This document shows positions 27,584 to 37,452 of a stretch of DNA of 64,000 nt, piece by piece (positions within the stretch are counted from its first letter, which is position 1; every line of letters starts with the position of its first letter). This DNA is from Jiangella alba (GTDB taxonomy: Bacteria; Actinomycetota; Actinomycetes; Jiangellales; Jiangellaceae): contig NZ_FNUC01000004.1 of NCBI RefSeq assembly GCF_900106035.1, forward strand, positions 2,046,001 to 2,110,000, given 5' to 3'. The notes under the pieces were generated by a model that ran no database searches, was not told where the DNA came from, and saw nothing but the letters and a program-made list of their open reading frames with translations. The position numbers and the translations under genes are program-made.

Positions 27584-28612
27584 TCAGGCGTCGGCGACGG
27601 TGATGAGGACCTTGCCGGTGGCGCCGTCCTCGACGGCGCGGTGGGCGGCGGAGGTCTGGTCGAGGGCGAAGTGGTGCACGAGCAGGCCGGCGTCCTCGCC
27701 GATGCGCAGCGCGCCGGCGGCGACAGCTGCGTTGATGTCGTCGCCGGCAGCGCGGAGCTTGTCCCAGCCGACGGTGTAGAGCAGCACGAACTGCAGCCGC
27801 GCGTTCAGGCCCATGTACGCGCGCACGTCGAGGTCGAACGGCTGGTCGCCGTTGTTGGCGTAGATCGCGACCGTGCCGCGCGGCTTCAGCACGCCGGCGT
27901 TCGTCGCGGCGTTGGCGCCGGCCGCCACCTCGACGACGAGGTCGACGCCGTCGGGGACGATGGCGCGGACGGCCGCGGCGACGTCGGCGCCGCCGCCGTA
28001 TCGCACGACGTGGTGGGCGCCGGCGGACGTGGCAAGGGCGGCCTTCGCGTCGGAGCTCACCGTCGCGATGACGGTGGCGCCGGCCCAGCGGGCCAACTGG
28101 ATCGCGGCATTCCCGACGGCCCCCGCACCGCCAGCAACGAGCACGACGCGTCCGTCCAGCGCGCCCGGACCCAGCCGCGTCGGCCCGTCCTCGGCGACCG
28201 TCAGCGCCCGATGCGCCGTCCCCGCCGGGATGCCGACCGCCGCGCCGAGGTCGAAGCCGGCGCCGTCGGGCAGCACGAACACCCGCTCGACCGGCACGAC
28301 GGTGTACTCCTGCGCCGTCCCGCTGCCGGGCCGCTGGTACGCCGCCTGCGTCACCCACACCCGATCGCCGACGGCCAGCCCGCCGACGCCGTCGCCGACC
28401 GCGTCGATGACGCCGGACCCGTCCTGGTTGGGCACCGCCTCGGTGCCGGGCACCGCACCGAAGCCGCCGCTGCGCGTCTTCCAGTCGGTCGGGTTCACCC
28501 CGGAGACGACGACCCGAAGGCGCACCTCGCCGGGGCCAGGCTCCGGGACAGGCCGCTCGGTCAGCCGGAGAACGTCGGCCGCGCCGGACTGGTCGTGCAC
28601 GATCGCCTTCAT
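27584..28612 (-). CDS. Zinc-independent NADPH:quinone oxidoreductase (MDR family)
   Basis: A 342-aa medium-chain reductase that probably reduces quinones or enones with NADPH. The GroES-like N-terminal domain has GEVRLRVVVSGVNPTDWKTR; the Rossmann part has LVAGGAGAVGNAAIQLARWAGATVI (nucleotide binding). The zinc-binding cysteines of alcohol dehydrogenases are missing. The ATG has AAGGGA upstream. A degenerate copy of the rifamycin-associated element lies at 28686-28705, 73 nt before the start, and the exact element precedes the Rox-like gene at 33190, so this gene may be rifamycin-responsive. It is convergent with the toxin/immunity pair. Confidence 0.9.
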   Translation of the reverse strand: MKAIVHDQSGAADVLRLTERPVPEPGPGEVRLRVVVSGVNPTDWKTRSGGFGAVPGTEAVPNQDGSGVIDAVGDGVGGLAVGDRVWVTQAAYQRPGSGTAQEYTVVPVERVFVLPDGAGFDLGAAVGIPAGTAHRALTVAEDGPTRLGPGALDGRVVLVAGGAGAVGNAAIQLARWAGATVIATVSSDAKAALATSAGAHHVVRYGGGADVAAAVRAIVPDGVDLVVEVAAGANAATNAGVLKPRGTVAIYANNGDQPFDLDVRAYMGLNARLQFVLLYTVGWDKLRAAGDDINAAVAAGALRIGEDAGLLVHHFALDQTSAAHRAVEDGATGKVLITVADA

Positions 28613-28923
28613 CGGGGTCGAATCCCTTCCGCGGACGGGTGTGTTCTACCGGCAACCGGCCCGGCCGCGCCCGCATTCCGGCGCGAGGGCCTGGGCGCAA
28701 GCCCCGGCGCGCAGTGAACCGCAAAGAACGGAGGACGCGCCGGGGCCTCAGCCGGGATCAACGGTGTTAGAGCACCTCCTCCGGCCGCGTACGAGGCTAG
28801 CCGTTGGCCCTGTGGCCGGTGGGCATGGCGAGTCTGACGGCCGGGGCCGATTCCTCCGGAGGCACTGTCCGGTCTGTCCGAACAACAGCCGCAGACCCAG
28901 CGGCGCGGACGGAAGGAATCGGC
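28613..28923. other. Intergenic region between the quinone oxidoreductase and LLM genes
   Basis: A divergent gap. The only clear signal is the RAE-like inverted repeat at 28686-28705. The plus-strand LLM gene has GGAAGGA before its ATG but no good -10/-35 pair was found. Confidence 0.5.
28686..28705 (-). promoter_or_regulatory. RAE-like element (degenerate)
   Basis: On the minus strand GGGGCTTGCGCCCAGGCCCT, matching the exact RAE copy of this window (GGGGCTTGCGGCAAGGCCCC at 33245-33264) at 17 of 20 positions. Like that copy it is followed, about 36 nt on, by a GGTAGAAC sequence that could contain the -10. In Streptomyces and relatives the RAE is needed for induction of rifamycin-inactivating genes. 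Confidence 0.5.
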
Positions 28924-29832
28924 ATGTCTCTGGAATTCGGCATCTTCCTGCCGGTCGGCTTCGGCGGCGAGCTGGCCGCGTTCGCCGATCCGGTCGAGGC
29001 GGCGGAGCGGGTCGTCGAGTTGGCGCGGACGGCGGAGGAGTGCGGCTTCGCGGCGGCCTGGCTGCCCGACCACCTGCAGACGGTCCCGCCGTCGACGGCG
29101 CCGGTGTTGGAGTCGTGGTCGATGCTGGCGGCGCTGGCCCGTGACACCGACCGGATCCGGATCGGCCCGCTGGTCAGCTCGAACGGCTACCGGAACCCGG
29201 CGCTGCAGGCGAAGATCGCGTCGACGGTCGACGTGCTGTCGGGTGGGCGGCTGACGCTGGGGATGGGGGCCGGGTGGTACGAGCCCGACTACGAGGCGTT
29301 CGGGTACGAGTTCGGCGACGCGCCCGCGCGGCTGCGGCAACTGCGCGACGGCGTGCGGACCATCAGGGCGATGTGGACCGAGCACCCGACGACGTTTCCG
29401 CGCGGCGTGCAGCGGCCGACGATCCCGCTGCTGATCGCGGGCGGCGGGGAGCGGGTGACGCTGAAGCTGGTGGCGGAGTACGCCGATGCCTGCAACGTCA
29501 TGGTGTCGCCGGCGGACGCGGCGCGGAAGTTCGGCGTGCTGCGCGAGCACTGCGCGACGGCCGGCCGCGACTACGACGCCGTCCTGCGCACCGCGACCAC
29601 CGCCTGCCTCGTCGCCGCGTCGGACGAGGAGGCAACGGCCGCGCTGTCGCCGGCGATGAGCACGTTCTATCCGGGCGACCCCGCGTCGTACCTGCTCCAC
29701 GGGACGGCCGACACCGTGCGGCGGCGCATCGCGGCCTACGAGGAGGCCGGCGTCCAGCAGCTGATCGTCGGCTTCCACGAGGCGACGGACCCGGAGGCGA
29801 TCCGGCGGTTCGCCAAGGAGTTCATCGGCTGA
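28924..29832 (+). CDS. LLM-class (F420-dependent) oxidoreductase
   Basis: A 302-aa enzyme of the luciferase-like monooxygenase fold, which in actinobacteria usually uses coenzyme F420. It has EFGIFLPVGFGGE at the start, FAAAWLPDHLQT, VLSGGRLTLGMGAGWYEPDYEAFG and a C-terminal half with SYLLHGTADTVRRRIAAYEEAG. The substrate is unknown. The start is the ATG at 28924 with GGAAGGA upstream; the earlier in-frame starts lack a site. It is divergent from the quinone oxidoreductase and lies upstream of a dispersed repeat. Confidence 0.9.
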   Translation: MSLEFGIFLPVGFGGELAAFADPVEAAERVVELARTAEECGFAAAWLPDHLQTVPPSTAPVLESWSMLAALARDTDRIRIGPLVSSNGYRNPALQAKIASTVDVLSGGRLTLGMGAGWYEPDYEAFGYEFGDAPARLRQLRDGVRTIRAMWTEHPTTFPRGVQRPTIPLLIAGGGERVTLKLVAEYADACNVMVSPADAARKFGVLREHCATAGRDYDAVLRTATTACLVAASDEEATAALSPAMSTFYPGDPASYLLHGTADTVRRRIAAYEEAGVQQLIVGFHEATDPEAIRRFAKEFIG

Positions 29833-29868
29833 CGACGTGGGCCGCCGGGAGGCCGCGTCGGCGAGTGT

Positions 29869-29929
29869 GTCGGTGCCCGCCCGTAGGGTGGGCCCCACCC
29901 GGGCCCGGGGAGGGGTCTACGTACCACGC
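29869..29929 (+). repeat. Dispersed GC-rich repeat, copy A
   Basis: Starts GTCGGTGCCCGCCC-GTAGGG, runs through CCCACCCGGGCCCGGGGAGG and ends GTCTACGTACCACG. It is nearly identical over its whole length to copy C (12668-12727). It lies between two convergent genes (LLM enzyme and ECF sigma factor). Confidence 0.85.
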
Positions 29930-30011
29930 GAGCTGGTCCACGCGATCCGACCAAGCGATGGGGCGGACGGGGTGACGCGGCGGCGACGGAGCGGCGGGCA
30001 GGCGACGGGGC

Positions 30012-30170
30012 GATGCGGCGGCGGACGGAGCGGCGGGCGGACGGGCGCCGCGGCGATGCGGCGGTGGACGACGCGGCGGGCGGACGGACGGGCGCCGCGG
30101 CGATGCGGCGGTGGACGACGCGGCGGGCGGACGGACGGGCGCCGCGGCGATGCGGCGGTGGACGACGCGG
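30012..30170. repeat. 47-bp tandem repeat, about 3-4 units
   Basis: A unit starting GATGCGGCGG recurs at 30012, 30055, 30102 and 30149 (spacings 43, 47, 47). The two central units are nearly identical. The period is not a multiple of three and the region lies between convergent genes, so it is not coding. The rest of the gap 29930-30259 is similar low-complexity GC-rich sequence with no gene. Confidence 0.85.
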
Positions 30171-30259
30171 CGATGTTGCGGGTGACGACGCGGCGACGCG
30201 ACCGCGGGCGGACGTGCGTCGTCGGGGGCGGCCGGATGGCGGACGGCTGGAGCTCACGG

Positions 30260-31201
30260 TCAGGGGAGCGCCGCCGGGAGGCCGAACCGGGGGAGCAACT
30301 CCGGCATGGCGAAGACGGTGACCCGCGCGATGCCCGCCGCGGTCACCGTCAGCACCGCCATGCCGAACGCCGACCCGTCGCGGAGGTACGCGCCGAAGGC
30401 GGGCTGGCCGTTGGCGACCGTCGGCAGCTTGCGCCAGTCGCCCGCCCCGCCAACGACCTCGGTCATGAGGTACTCCACGCAGGCGACCTTCCCGGAGAAC
30501 CAGATCGCGGCCTCCGGCGCCTCGAGGACGGCGTCGGCGCGCAGGGCCTCCTCGAACGCGCGCGCGTCGGCCGTCGCGAACGCCGTCATGTACCGGTCCA
30601 GCAGCTCACGGGCGCGTGGATGGTCCGGCTCGAGCACGTCGTCCATCGACGGCGTCACCTCACGCAACCGCGCGCGGGCCCGCTGCAGCAGGGACTTCAC
30701 GGCGCCCACCTCGAGCGACAGCGCCGTCGCCACCTCGGCGGCCGGCCAGGCGAGCACGTCGCGCAGGATGAGGACGGCGCGCTGGCGCGGCGTCAGGTAC
30801 TGCAGTCCGACGATCAGCGCGAGTCGCACGCCGTCGCGCACCTCGGCGACCGCGGCGGGATCGGCCGACGGCGGCGTGACCAGCGCGTCGGGCAGCGGCT
30901 GCAGCCAGCCGACGCCGGCGGCCGGGCTCTCCGGCCCGCCGTCCGGCCCGGTCCCGAGCCCGCGGGGGACGGCGCGACGGTCGCTGCGCTGCAGGGCGTT
31001 GAGGCAGGCGTTGGTCGCGATGCGGTACAGCCACGTCCGCAGCGACGACCGTCCCTCGAACCCGTCGTAGGACCGCCACGCCCGCAGATACGTCTCCTGC
31101 ACCAGGTCCTCGGCGTCGTCGAGCGAGCCCGTCATCCGGTAACAGTGCGCCAGCAGCTCGCGCCGGTACCCCTCCGCCTGCCGCATGAACTCGTCGCGCA
31201 C
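30260..31201 (-). CDS. ECF sigma factor with SnoaL-like C-terminal domain (SigG/SigX5 type)
   Basis: A 313-aa RNA polymerase sigma factor. Region 2 has LLAHCYRMTGSLDDAEDLVQ and ETYLRAWRSYDGFEGRSSL, region 4 has LTPRQRAVLILRDVLAWPAA and EVGAVKSLLQRARARLRE, and a C-terminal SnoaL/NTF2-like domain (about 195-310) replaces a separate anti-sigma factor. This order is the SigG-like group of mycobacteria. The GTG start at 31201 has GGGAGGT upstream; the open frame reaches further but without a site. It lies 55 nt after the SOS-boxed unknown gene on the same strand, so the two may form an operon. Confidence 0.88.
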   Translation of the reverse strand: MRDEFMRQAEGYRRELLAHCYRMTGSLDDAEDLVQETYLRAWRSYDGFEGRSSLRTWLYRIATNACLNALQRSDRRAVPRGLGTGPDGGPESPAAGVGWLQPLPDALVTPPSADPAAVAEVRDGVRLALIVGLQYLTPRQRAVLILRDVLAWPAAEVATALSLEVGAVKSLLQRARARLREVTPSMDDVLEPDHPRARELLDRYMTAFATADARAFEEALRADAVLEAPEAAIWFSGKVACVEYLMTEVVGGAGDWRKLPTVANGQPAFGAYLRDGSAFGMAVLTVTAAGIARVTVFAMPELLPRFGLPAALP

Positions 31202-31256
31202 GTGGACCTCCCTCGCCCATCCTCGTACCGACCGGCGCCCGCCCGGAAAGGAATCG

Positions 31257-31682
31257 TCAGGGGTACGACGGCGGCGGCTCCGGCTCCAGCCCCGGCGGCA
31301 TGGCCCGGCGGATGGCGGCGGAGAGGTCGCCGGCCGCGGTGGCGCCGCCGTGCACCACCTCGGTCCGGTGCGCCGGCCGGACCCGGCGCGGGTCGAACAC
31401 GCACCAGCCGGAGCGCCAGCCCCAGGCCAGCCGCCCCCGCGCGTCGGCCTGCCGGTCCGGCCAGACGACGAGCAGGTAGCGCCACCGGTGCTCGCCCCGT
31501 CGCCGTCCCCACGCGACCAGCCGCCCCTGCACCCGCCGGCTCGACCGGTCGCCCATGACGATGGGCACGGCGGTGTAGAGACCAGACGGCTCGGTATGGG
31601 CACGGAGCTTGATCTCCAGCCGTCCCGGATCGAGGTCCAGGAGGTCGAGCGGAGGATCGTCCAGCCAGCGAGCACCAGTCAT
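31257..31682 (-). CDS. Unknown protein under a LexA/SOS-like box
   Basis: A 141-aa basic, tryptophan- and arginine-rich soluble protein (GRLEIKLRAHTEPSGLY near the start, WRYLLVVWPDRQADARGRL and WRSGWCVFDPRRVRP in the middle, a Pro-rich tail). No family was recognised. The ATG at 31682 is 6 nt after GATACT (31689-31694), and a 16-bp site matching the actinobacterial LexA consensus lies at 31693-31708, overlapping the promoter. The gene is therefore probably induced by DNA damage. The downstream ECF sigma gene may be read from the same promoter. Confidence 0.6.
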   Translation of the reverse strand: MTGARWLDDPPLDLLDLDPGRLEIKLRAHTEPSGLYTAVPIVMGDRSSRRVQGRLVAWGRRRGEHRWRYLLVVWPDRQADARGRLAWGWRSGWCVFDPRRVRPAHRTEVVHGGATAAGDLSAAIRRAMPPGLEPEPPPSYP

Positions 31683-31692
31683 GTCGCCAGTA

Positions 31693-31708
31693 TCGAACAC
31701 GTGTTCGC
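31693..31708. promoter_or_regulatory. LexA-like SOS box
   Basis: TCGAACACGTGTTCGC fits the actinobacterial SOS box TCGAAC-N4-GTTCGA at 15 of 16 positions including the spacer rule; its inner 14 bp are a perfect palindrome. It begins 11 nt upstream of the ATG of the minus-strand gene and touches the putative -10, an ideal place for repression. The other side (31709-31765) only holds the end of the Rox-like gene. Confidence 0.7.
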
Positions 31709-31765
31709 ATGATCGGTAGTTCGTCGCGCTCCGTAGGCGCCTGGTCACGGAGGGTGCCGGCGCGC

Positions 31766-34205
<2,440 letters not shown>

Positions 34206-34333
34206 GGTCGACGACCTCCTCTCACCGTTCCGACGAGACAGCCTGCCGAGATGTGCGGCCTGACGTTTCGCCGGCTCGTCTCGTCGTACCGCTGTCCAGG
34301 CATCGCCACCAGAGTGACAGCAGGAGGAATCCG

Positions 34334-34744
34334 ATGACGACGCAGCAGACCACGACGGCCGTGCGGGGACGGCGGCGGGCCGCGTGGGCGGTCGCGGCGG
34401 CGACGGCGGCCGCGATCGTGCCGTGGGCCGTCGCCGCGATCGCCGGCGCCGACCTGGAAGTGACCAGCGCCGGCGTGACGATGGACGTCGGGCCGGCGTT
34501 GGTGCTGGCTGGTGCGCTGACGATGTCGCTGGCCGGCTGGGGATTGCTGACGTGGCTGCTGCGGCGGCGCGGTGGGGACGGGCGGCGGGTGTGGACCGGG
34601 GTCGCGCTGACGGTGCTGGTGCTGTCGCTGGGCGGTCCGCTGGGCGCCGAGGCGGACGCCGACGTCAAGACCTACCTGGTGCTGATGCACCTCGCGGTCG
34701 GCGCGGTGCTGATCCCGGGCCTGCGGGCGGCCGTCCGCGAGTGA
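34334..34744 (+). CDS. DUF6069-like small membrane protein
   Basis: A 136-aa protein with four hydrophobic segments (about 16-36, 50-72, 84-102 and 112-130) and short charged ends, of the type annotated as DUF6069 in actinobacteria. The ATG has a perfect AGGAGG 6-7 nt upstream. It is divergent from the ECF41-type sigma gene with 128 nt between the starts, so it may be the target of that sigma factor; I could not find a convincing ECF41 promoter in the gap. The function is unknown. Confidence 0.75.
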   Translation: MTTQQTTTAVRGRRRAAWAVAAATAAAIVPWAVAAIAGADLEVTSAGVTMDVGPALVLAGALTMSLAGWGLLTWLLRRRGGDGRRVWTGVALTVLVLSLGGPLGAEADADVKTYLVLMHLAVGAVLIPGLRAAVRE

Positions 34745-34845
34745 CCCGTCCTGGTGCGTCCGGCGAGGAGTGAAGGCGGGCGGCGGCTGAACGGGCGGCT
34801 GGACGGGCGGCCGGGCGGCCGGGCGGGCGTTGTCGAACGGACGTT

Positions 34846-34900
34846 GTCGGTGCCCGCCCGTAGGGTGGGCCCCACCCGGGCCGGGAGGGGTCTGCGTACG
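34846..34900 (+). repeat. Dispersed GC-rich repeat, copy B
   Basis: Starts GTCGGTGCCCGCCC-GTAGGG, then CCCACCCGGGCCGGGAGGGG and ends TCTGCGTACG. Compared with copy A it has lost three bases in the G/C run and has small changes at the end. It lies in a convergent gap (34745-35427). Confidence 0.85.
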
Positions 34901-35427
34901 ACGAACCGAATGCGGCCGGTACCGGCCCGGCCAGCGGGATTGAGTGCGCAGCCGGCGCCGCCGTCGACGCGGCGCTCGGCCAGGGGGTGAGTCCGGATGG
35001 CCCTGAGGCTGGTCATGGTTCTCGTCGAACGGCGCCTTGTGTTTCAGGCGTCGGCAGGGTGAGGGACGTCTGCCACGACTCGCGCACCTGCCACCGAGAA
35101 TCGGCCCCTCGCGGCCTGGATGAGTGAGTCCGACCCGGCGAGCGGGCATGCGAGGTGCGTTGGCGAGTGACCTCTCCCATCCGGCGCCGGTGCCCTTGGC
35201 GCATCACTCGGTCTCCCGGAGGAGCATTCGATCGCGTCGCGGGAGACGCCCTCGGGGCGAGTGTCGAGCGCGGAGAAATGGGGGTTCTCGGGCGCTGGGA
35301 ACCAGATCTTCTCCATGATCGACTCGGGGACGGGAGTCGCAGTCGAGCGGAGCCACAGCCGCGAACCCCCGGGATGCAAAGGGGGACGGCCGGGAGGGGC
35401 CGGCGTACGGCGAGACGAACGCGGCTG
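34901..35427. other. Gene-free stretch
   Basis: No gene with a credible start, codon bias or recognisable product was found. A minus-strand frame (35044-35316, starting MEKIWFPAPENPHFSALDTR) is open but has no ribosome-binding site and resembles nothing I know. The part before copy B (34780-34840) is a low-complexity GGGCGGC/GGACGG run. Confidence 0.4.
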
Positions 35428-35955
35428 TCAGGGCCCGATCAGCGGATCGCTGCGCAGCCAGCCGTCCCAGCCGGCTCCGCCGCCCCGGCGGTCGCGCACG
35501 GCGCCGCTCCAGTCGGGCACGTGCGTCGACATCCAGCCGACGAAGTCGTCGCACCAGGCCGACGGGGTGGGTGGCGTGGTCTCGGCGCTCCAGGCCTGGC
35601 AGGTGACGAGCAGCCGCTCCGGCGAGCCCCACACCATCCAGGTACTCCGGCCGGTGCGGGCGATCGAATCGGCCAGCCAGGCCGCCAGCGCCGCGCACCG
35701 GTCCTCGTCGTCCCCGAGGCGCGCCCGGCCCGACTCGTCCCGGCGGTCGGAGCCGGCCGGAGGCGACGCGGCTGTCCACTGCTCGCAGGCCTGCTGGACG
35801 ACGGCGACCTGTTCCGCCGGATCGCTCACCGCTCGCCGTGACCCGTCGTCGCTGATGGCCCAGACAGCGGACGCCACCGCGGCCGAGGCAACCGCGGTGA
35901 CCAGCACCAGCGCGACCCCCGGCCACGCCGGTCCGGCCCGCGTGCCCCGCGCCAC
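35428..35955 (-). CDS. Hypothetical membrane-anchored protein
   Basis: A 175-aa protein with one N-terminal hydrophobic segment (about 12-34) and a soluble domain, probably outside the membrane, with four cysteines (in QQACEQW, EDRCAAL, LVTCQAW and SAWCDDF) that could form two disulfides, and many tryptophans. The GTG start has GAGAGT 6 nt upstream as a weak leaderless promoter. It is divergent from the hemerythrin gene (93 nt apart). No family was recognised. Confidence 0.6.
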   Translation of the reverse strand: MARGTRAGPAWPGVALVLVTAVASAAVASAVWAISDDGSRRAVSDPAEQVAVVQQACEQWTAASPPAGSDRRDESGRARLGDDEDRCAALAAWLADSIARTGRSTWMVWGSPERLLVTCQAWSAETTPPTPSAWCDDFVGWMSTHVPDWSGAVRDRRGGGAGWDGWLRSDPLIGP

Positions 35956-36048
35956 ACTCCCACTCTCGACCCGCCGGCGCCGCGCCAGCAGGGCCGAAAG
36001 ACCCCTGTCGTCTTGCGGTCAGGGGTACGTACCTGATCGGCTGGGACG

Positions 36049-36516
36049 ATGGACGAGACGAGGTCGCGCGCGATCGCCTGGAGCCGCCAGCTCGCCGAGG
36101 TGCACGCGAGGCTCCTCGACCGCGTGGATGCGTTGCGCGACGGCTCGGACGGCTCCGCGGACCTGCTCACGCACTGCCTGAGCTTCTGCTCGGCGCTGAC
36201 CACCCACCACGAGGGCGAGGACGGCGGGCTGTTCGCCGAGCTCGTCCGCGCCCGCCCCGATCTCGCCGCCACCGTCGCCGCCCTGCGCGAGGACCACCAG
36301 CTGATCGAGAACATCGTCGACGCCGTCAGGACGCTCGCGGCCGAGTCGGCGCAGGCCGCGGCGGAGCGGCGGGCGGCGATCCGGGCCGAGCTCGACGGCC
36401 TGGCCGCGATCATGGAGTCGCACTTCCGCTACGAGGAGCGCGCGATCGGCGCCGCCCTCGACGGCGGCATCGAGGACACCGGCTGGACCCGGCCGGTGTT
36501 CGCGCCACCCGGGTGA
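36049..36516 (+). CDS. Hemerythrin-domain (HHE) protein
   Basis: A 155-aa four-helix protein with the metal-ligand pattern of bacterial hemerythrin-like domains: THHEGEDGGLF (His53/His54, Glu57), REDHQLIENI and ESHFRYEERAI. Such proteins bind a di-iron centre and sense or carry oxygen or NO. No partner domain is present. The ATG at 36049 is chosen for the match to the family start. The divergent neighbour is a membrane protein and the convergent one an ECF sigma gene. Confidence 0.85.
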   Translation: MDETRSRAIAWSRQLAEVHARLLDRVDALRDGSDGSADLLTHCLSFCSALTTHHEGEDGGLFAELVRARPDLAATVAALREDHQLIENIVDAVRTLAAESAQAAAERRAAIRAELDGLAAIMESHFRYEERAIGAALDGGIEDTGWTRPVFAPPG

Positions 36517-36530
36517 CGGGCGCCGCGAGC

Positions 36531-37415
36531 TCAGACGCCGAAGGCGGCCGGATCGATGCCGCTCAGCCGGTCCGGGTCGTTGAGCACGTCGATCGTCGTG
36601 ATCCGGCCATCGGTGACGGTGAAGGCCATCACCGCGAACACCTGCCCGCCGATGACGGCCACCGCGCCGGCCGTGCCGTTGACCAGCACCGGCCGCACGT
36701 GCTCGGCCAGCCGCCGGGCCAGCGTCGCCTGGCCGGCGACGTTGCGGGCGCCACGCAGCAGCACCGTCGGCCGGGCCGGGTGCGCGCCGCCGTCGGCCCG
36801 CAGCACGACGTCGGGGTCGAGCACCGTCACCAGCGCGTCGAAGTCGCCGTCGCGGGCGGCCGCGTAGAACGCGTCGACCGCGGCCCGCTGCTTCGCGAGG
36901 TCGGCGTCGGGCGCGGGCACGGCGTCCTGGACCCGGCGACGGCCGCGGCTGGCCAGCTGGCGGGCGGCGGCCGGGGTGCGCTCGACCAGCGGCGCGATGT
37001 CGTCGAACGGGACGGCGAACAGGTCGTGCAGGACGAACGCCAGCCGCTCGGCCGGCGTCAGGGTGTCGAGGACCACCTGCATCGCCAGCCCGACGGAGTC
37101 GGCGAGCAGCGCCTCCTGCTCCGGATCGGGGCCGGTCAGCGGGCTGACGACGGGGTCGGGCAGGCGCACGTCGGGCTCGCCGTCGTCCAGCGGCACCTCG
37201 CCGCGGGTCGCCCGTGAGCGCAGCAGGTTCAGGCAGACCCGCCCGGTGACGGTCGTCAGCCAGGCGGCGAGGTTGTCGACGCCGGAGGTGTCGGCGCGCT
37301 GGTAGCGCAGCCAGGTCTCCTGCACGGCGTCGTCGGCCTCGCTGAGCGACCCGAGCATGCGATAGGCGACGGCGCGCAGCTGCGGCCGGTGCCGCTCGAA
37401 TTCGACGTCGCTCAT
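36531..37415 (-). CDS. ECF sigma factor with C-terminal NTF2-like domain (SigJ/ECF41-like)
   Basis: A 294-aa sigma factor with FERHRPQLRAVAYRMLGSLS at the start, region 2 DDAVQETWLRYQRAD, region 4 LTPAERLAFVLHDLFAVPFD and ERTPAAARQLASRGRRRVQ, and a C-terminal SnoaL/NTF2-like domain (about 170-290) with VVLRADGGAHPARP. It ends in LNDPDRLSGID, similar to the ECF41 NPDKL motif. It is divergent from an NAD(P)-binding protein gene with only 37 nt between the starts, the usual ECF41 layout in which the neighbour is the target gene. Confidence 0.88.
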   Translation of the reverse strand: MSDVEFERHRPQLRAVAYRMLGSLSEADDAVQETWLRYQRADTSGVDNLAAWLTTVTGRVCLNLLRSRATRGEVPLDDGEPDVRLPDPVVSPLTGPDPEQEALLADSVGLAMQVVLDTLTPAERLAFVLHDLFAVPFDDIAPLVERTPAAARQLASRGRRRVQDAVPAPDADLAKQRAAVDAFYAAARDGDFDALVTVLDPDVVLRADGGAHPARPTVLLRGARNVAGQATLARRLAEHVRPVLVNGTAGAVAVIGGQVFAVMAFTVTDGRITTIDVLNDPDRLSGIDPAAFGV

Positions 37416-37425
37416 CCGGTCACAT

Positions 37426-37450
37426 TCCTCTGTCGTGGCGGGTCAGAGGA
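37426..37450. promoter_or_regulatory. Inverted repeat in the sigma / NAD(P)-binding protein gap
   Basis: TCCTCTG (37426-37432) and CAGAGGA (37444-37450) are perfect 7-bp inverted repeats 11 nt apart. They lie between the two start codons, and the right arm overlaps the GAGGAG just before the ATG at 37453. They could be an operator or, in the mRNA, a hairpin hiding the ribosome-binding site. Confidence 0.4.
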
Positions 37451-37452
37451 GC

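Noticed and set aside
30005-30175. Possible CRISPR array or repeat-protein gene
   Set aside because: The units are directly adjacent without variable spacers, and the 47-bp period breaks the reading frame; it is a plain tandem repeat.
34312-34318. TGTCACT as an ECF41 promoter for the sigma gene at 34205
   Set aside because: No CGTC element at the expected 14-16 nt distance.
35044-35316. 90-aa minus-strand frame (MEKIWFPAPENPHFSALDTR start)
   Set aside because: No ribosome-binding site, no promoter, no known domain; kept only as a note in the gap description.
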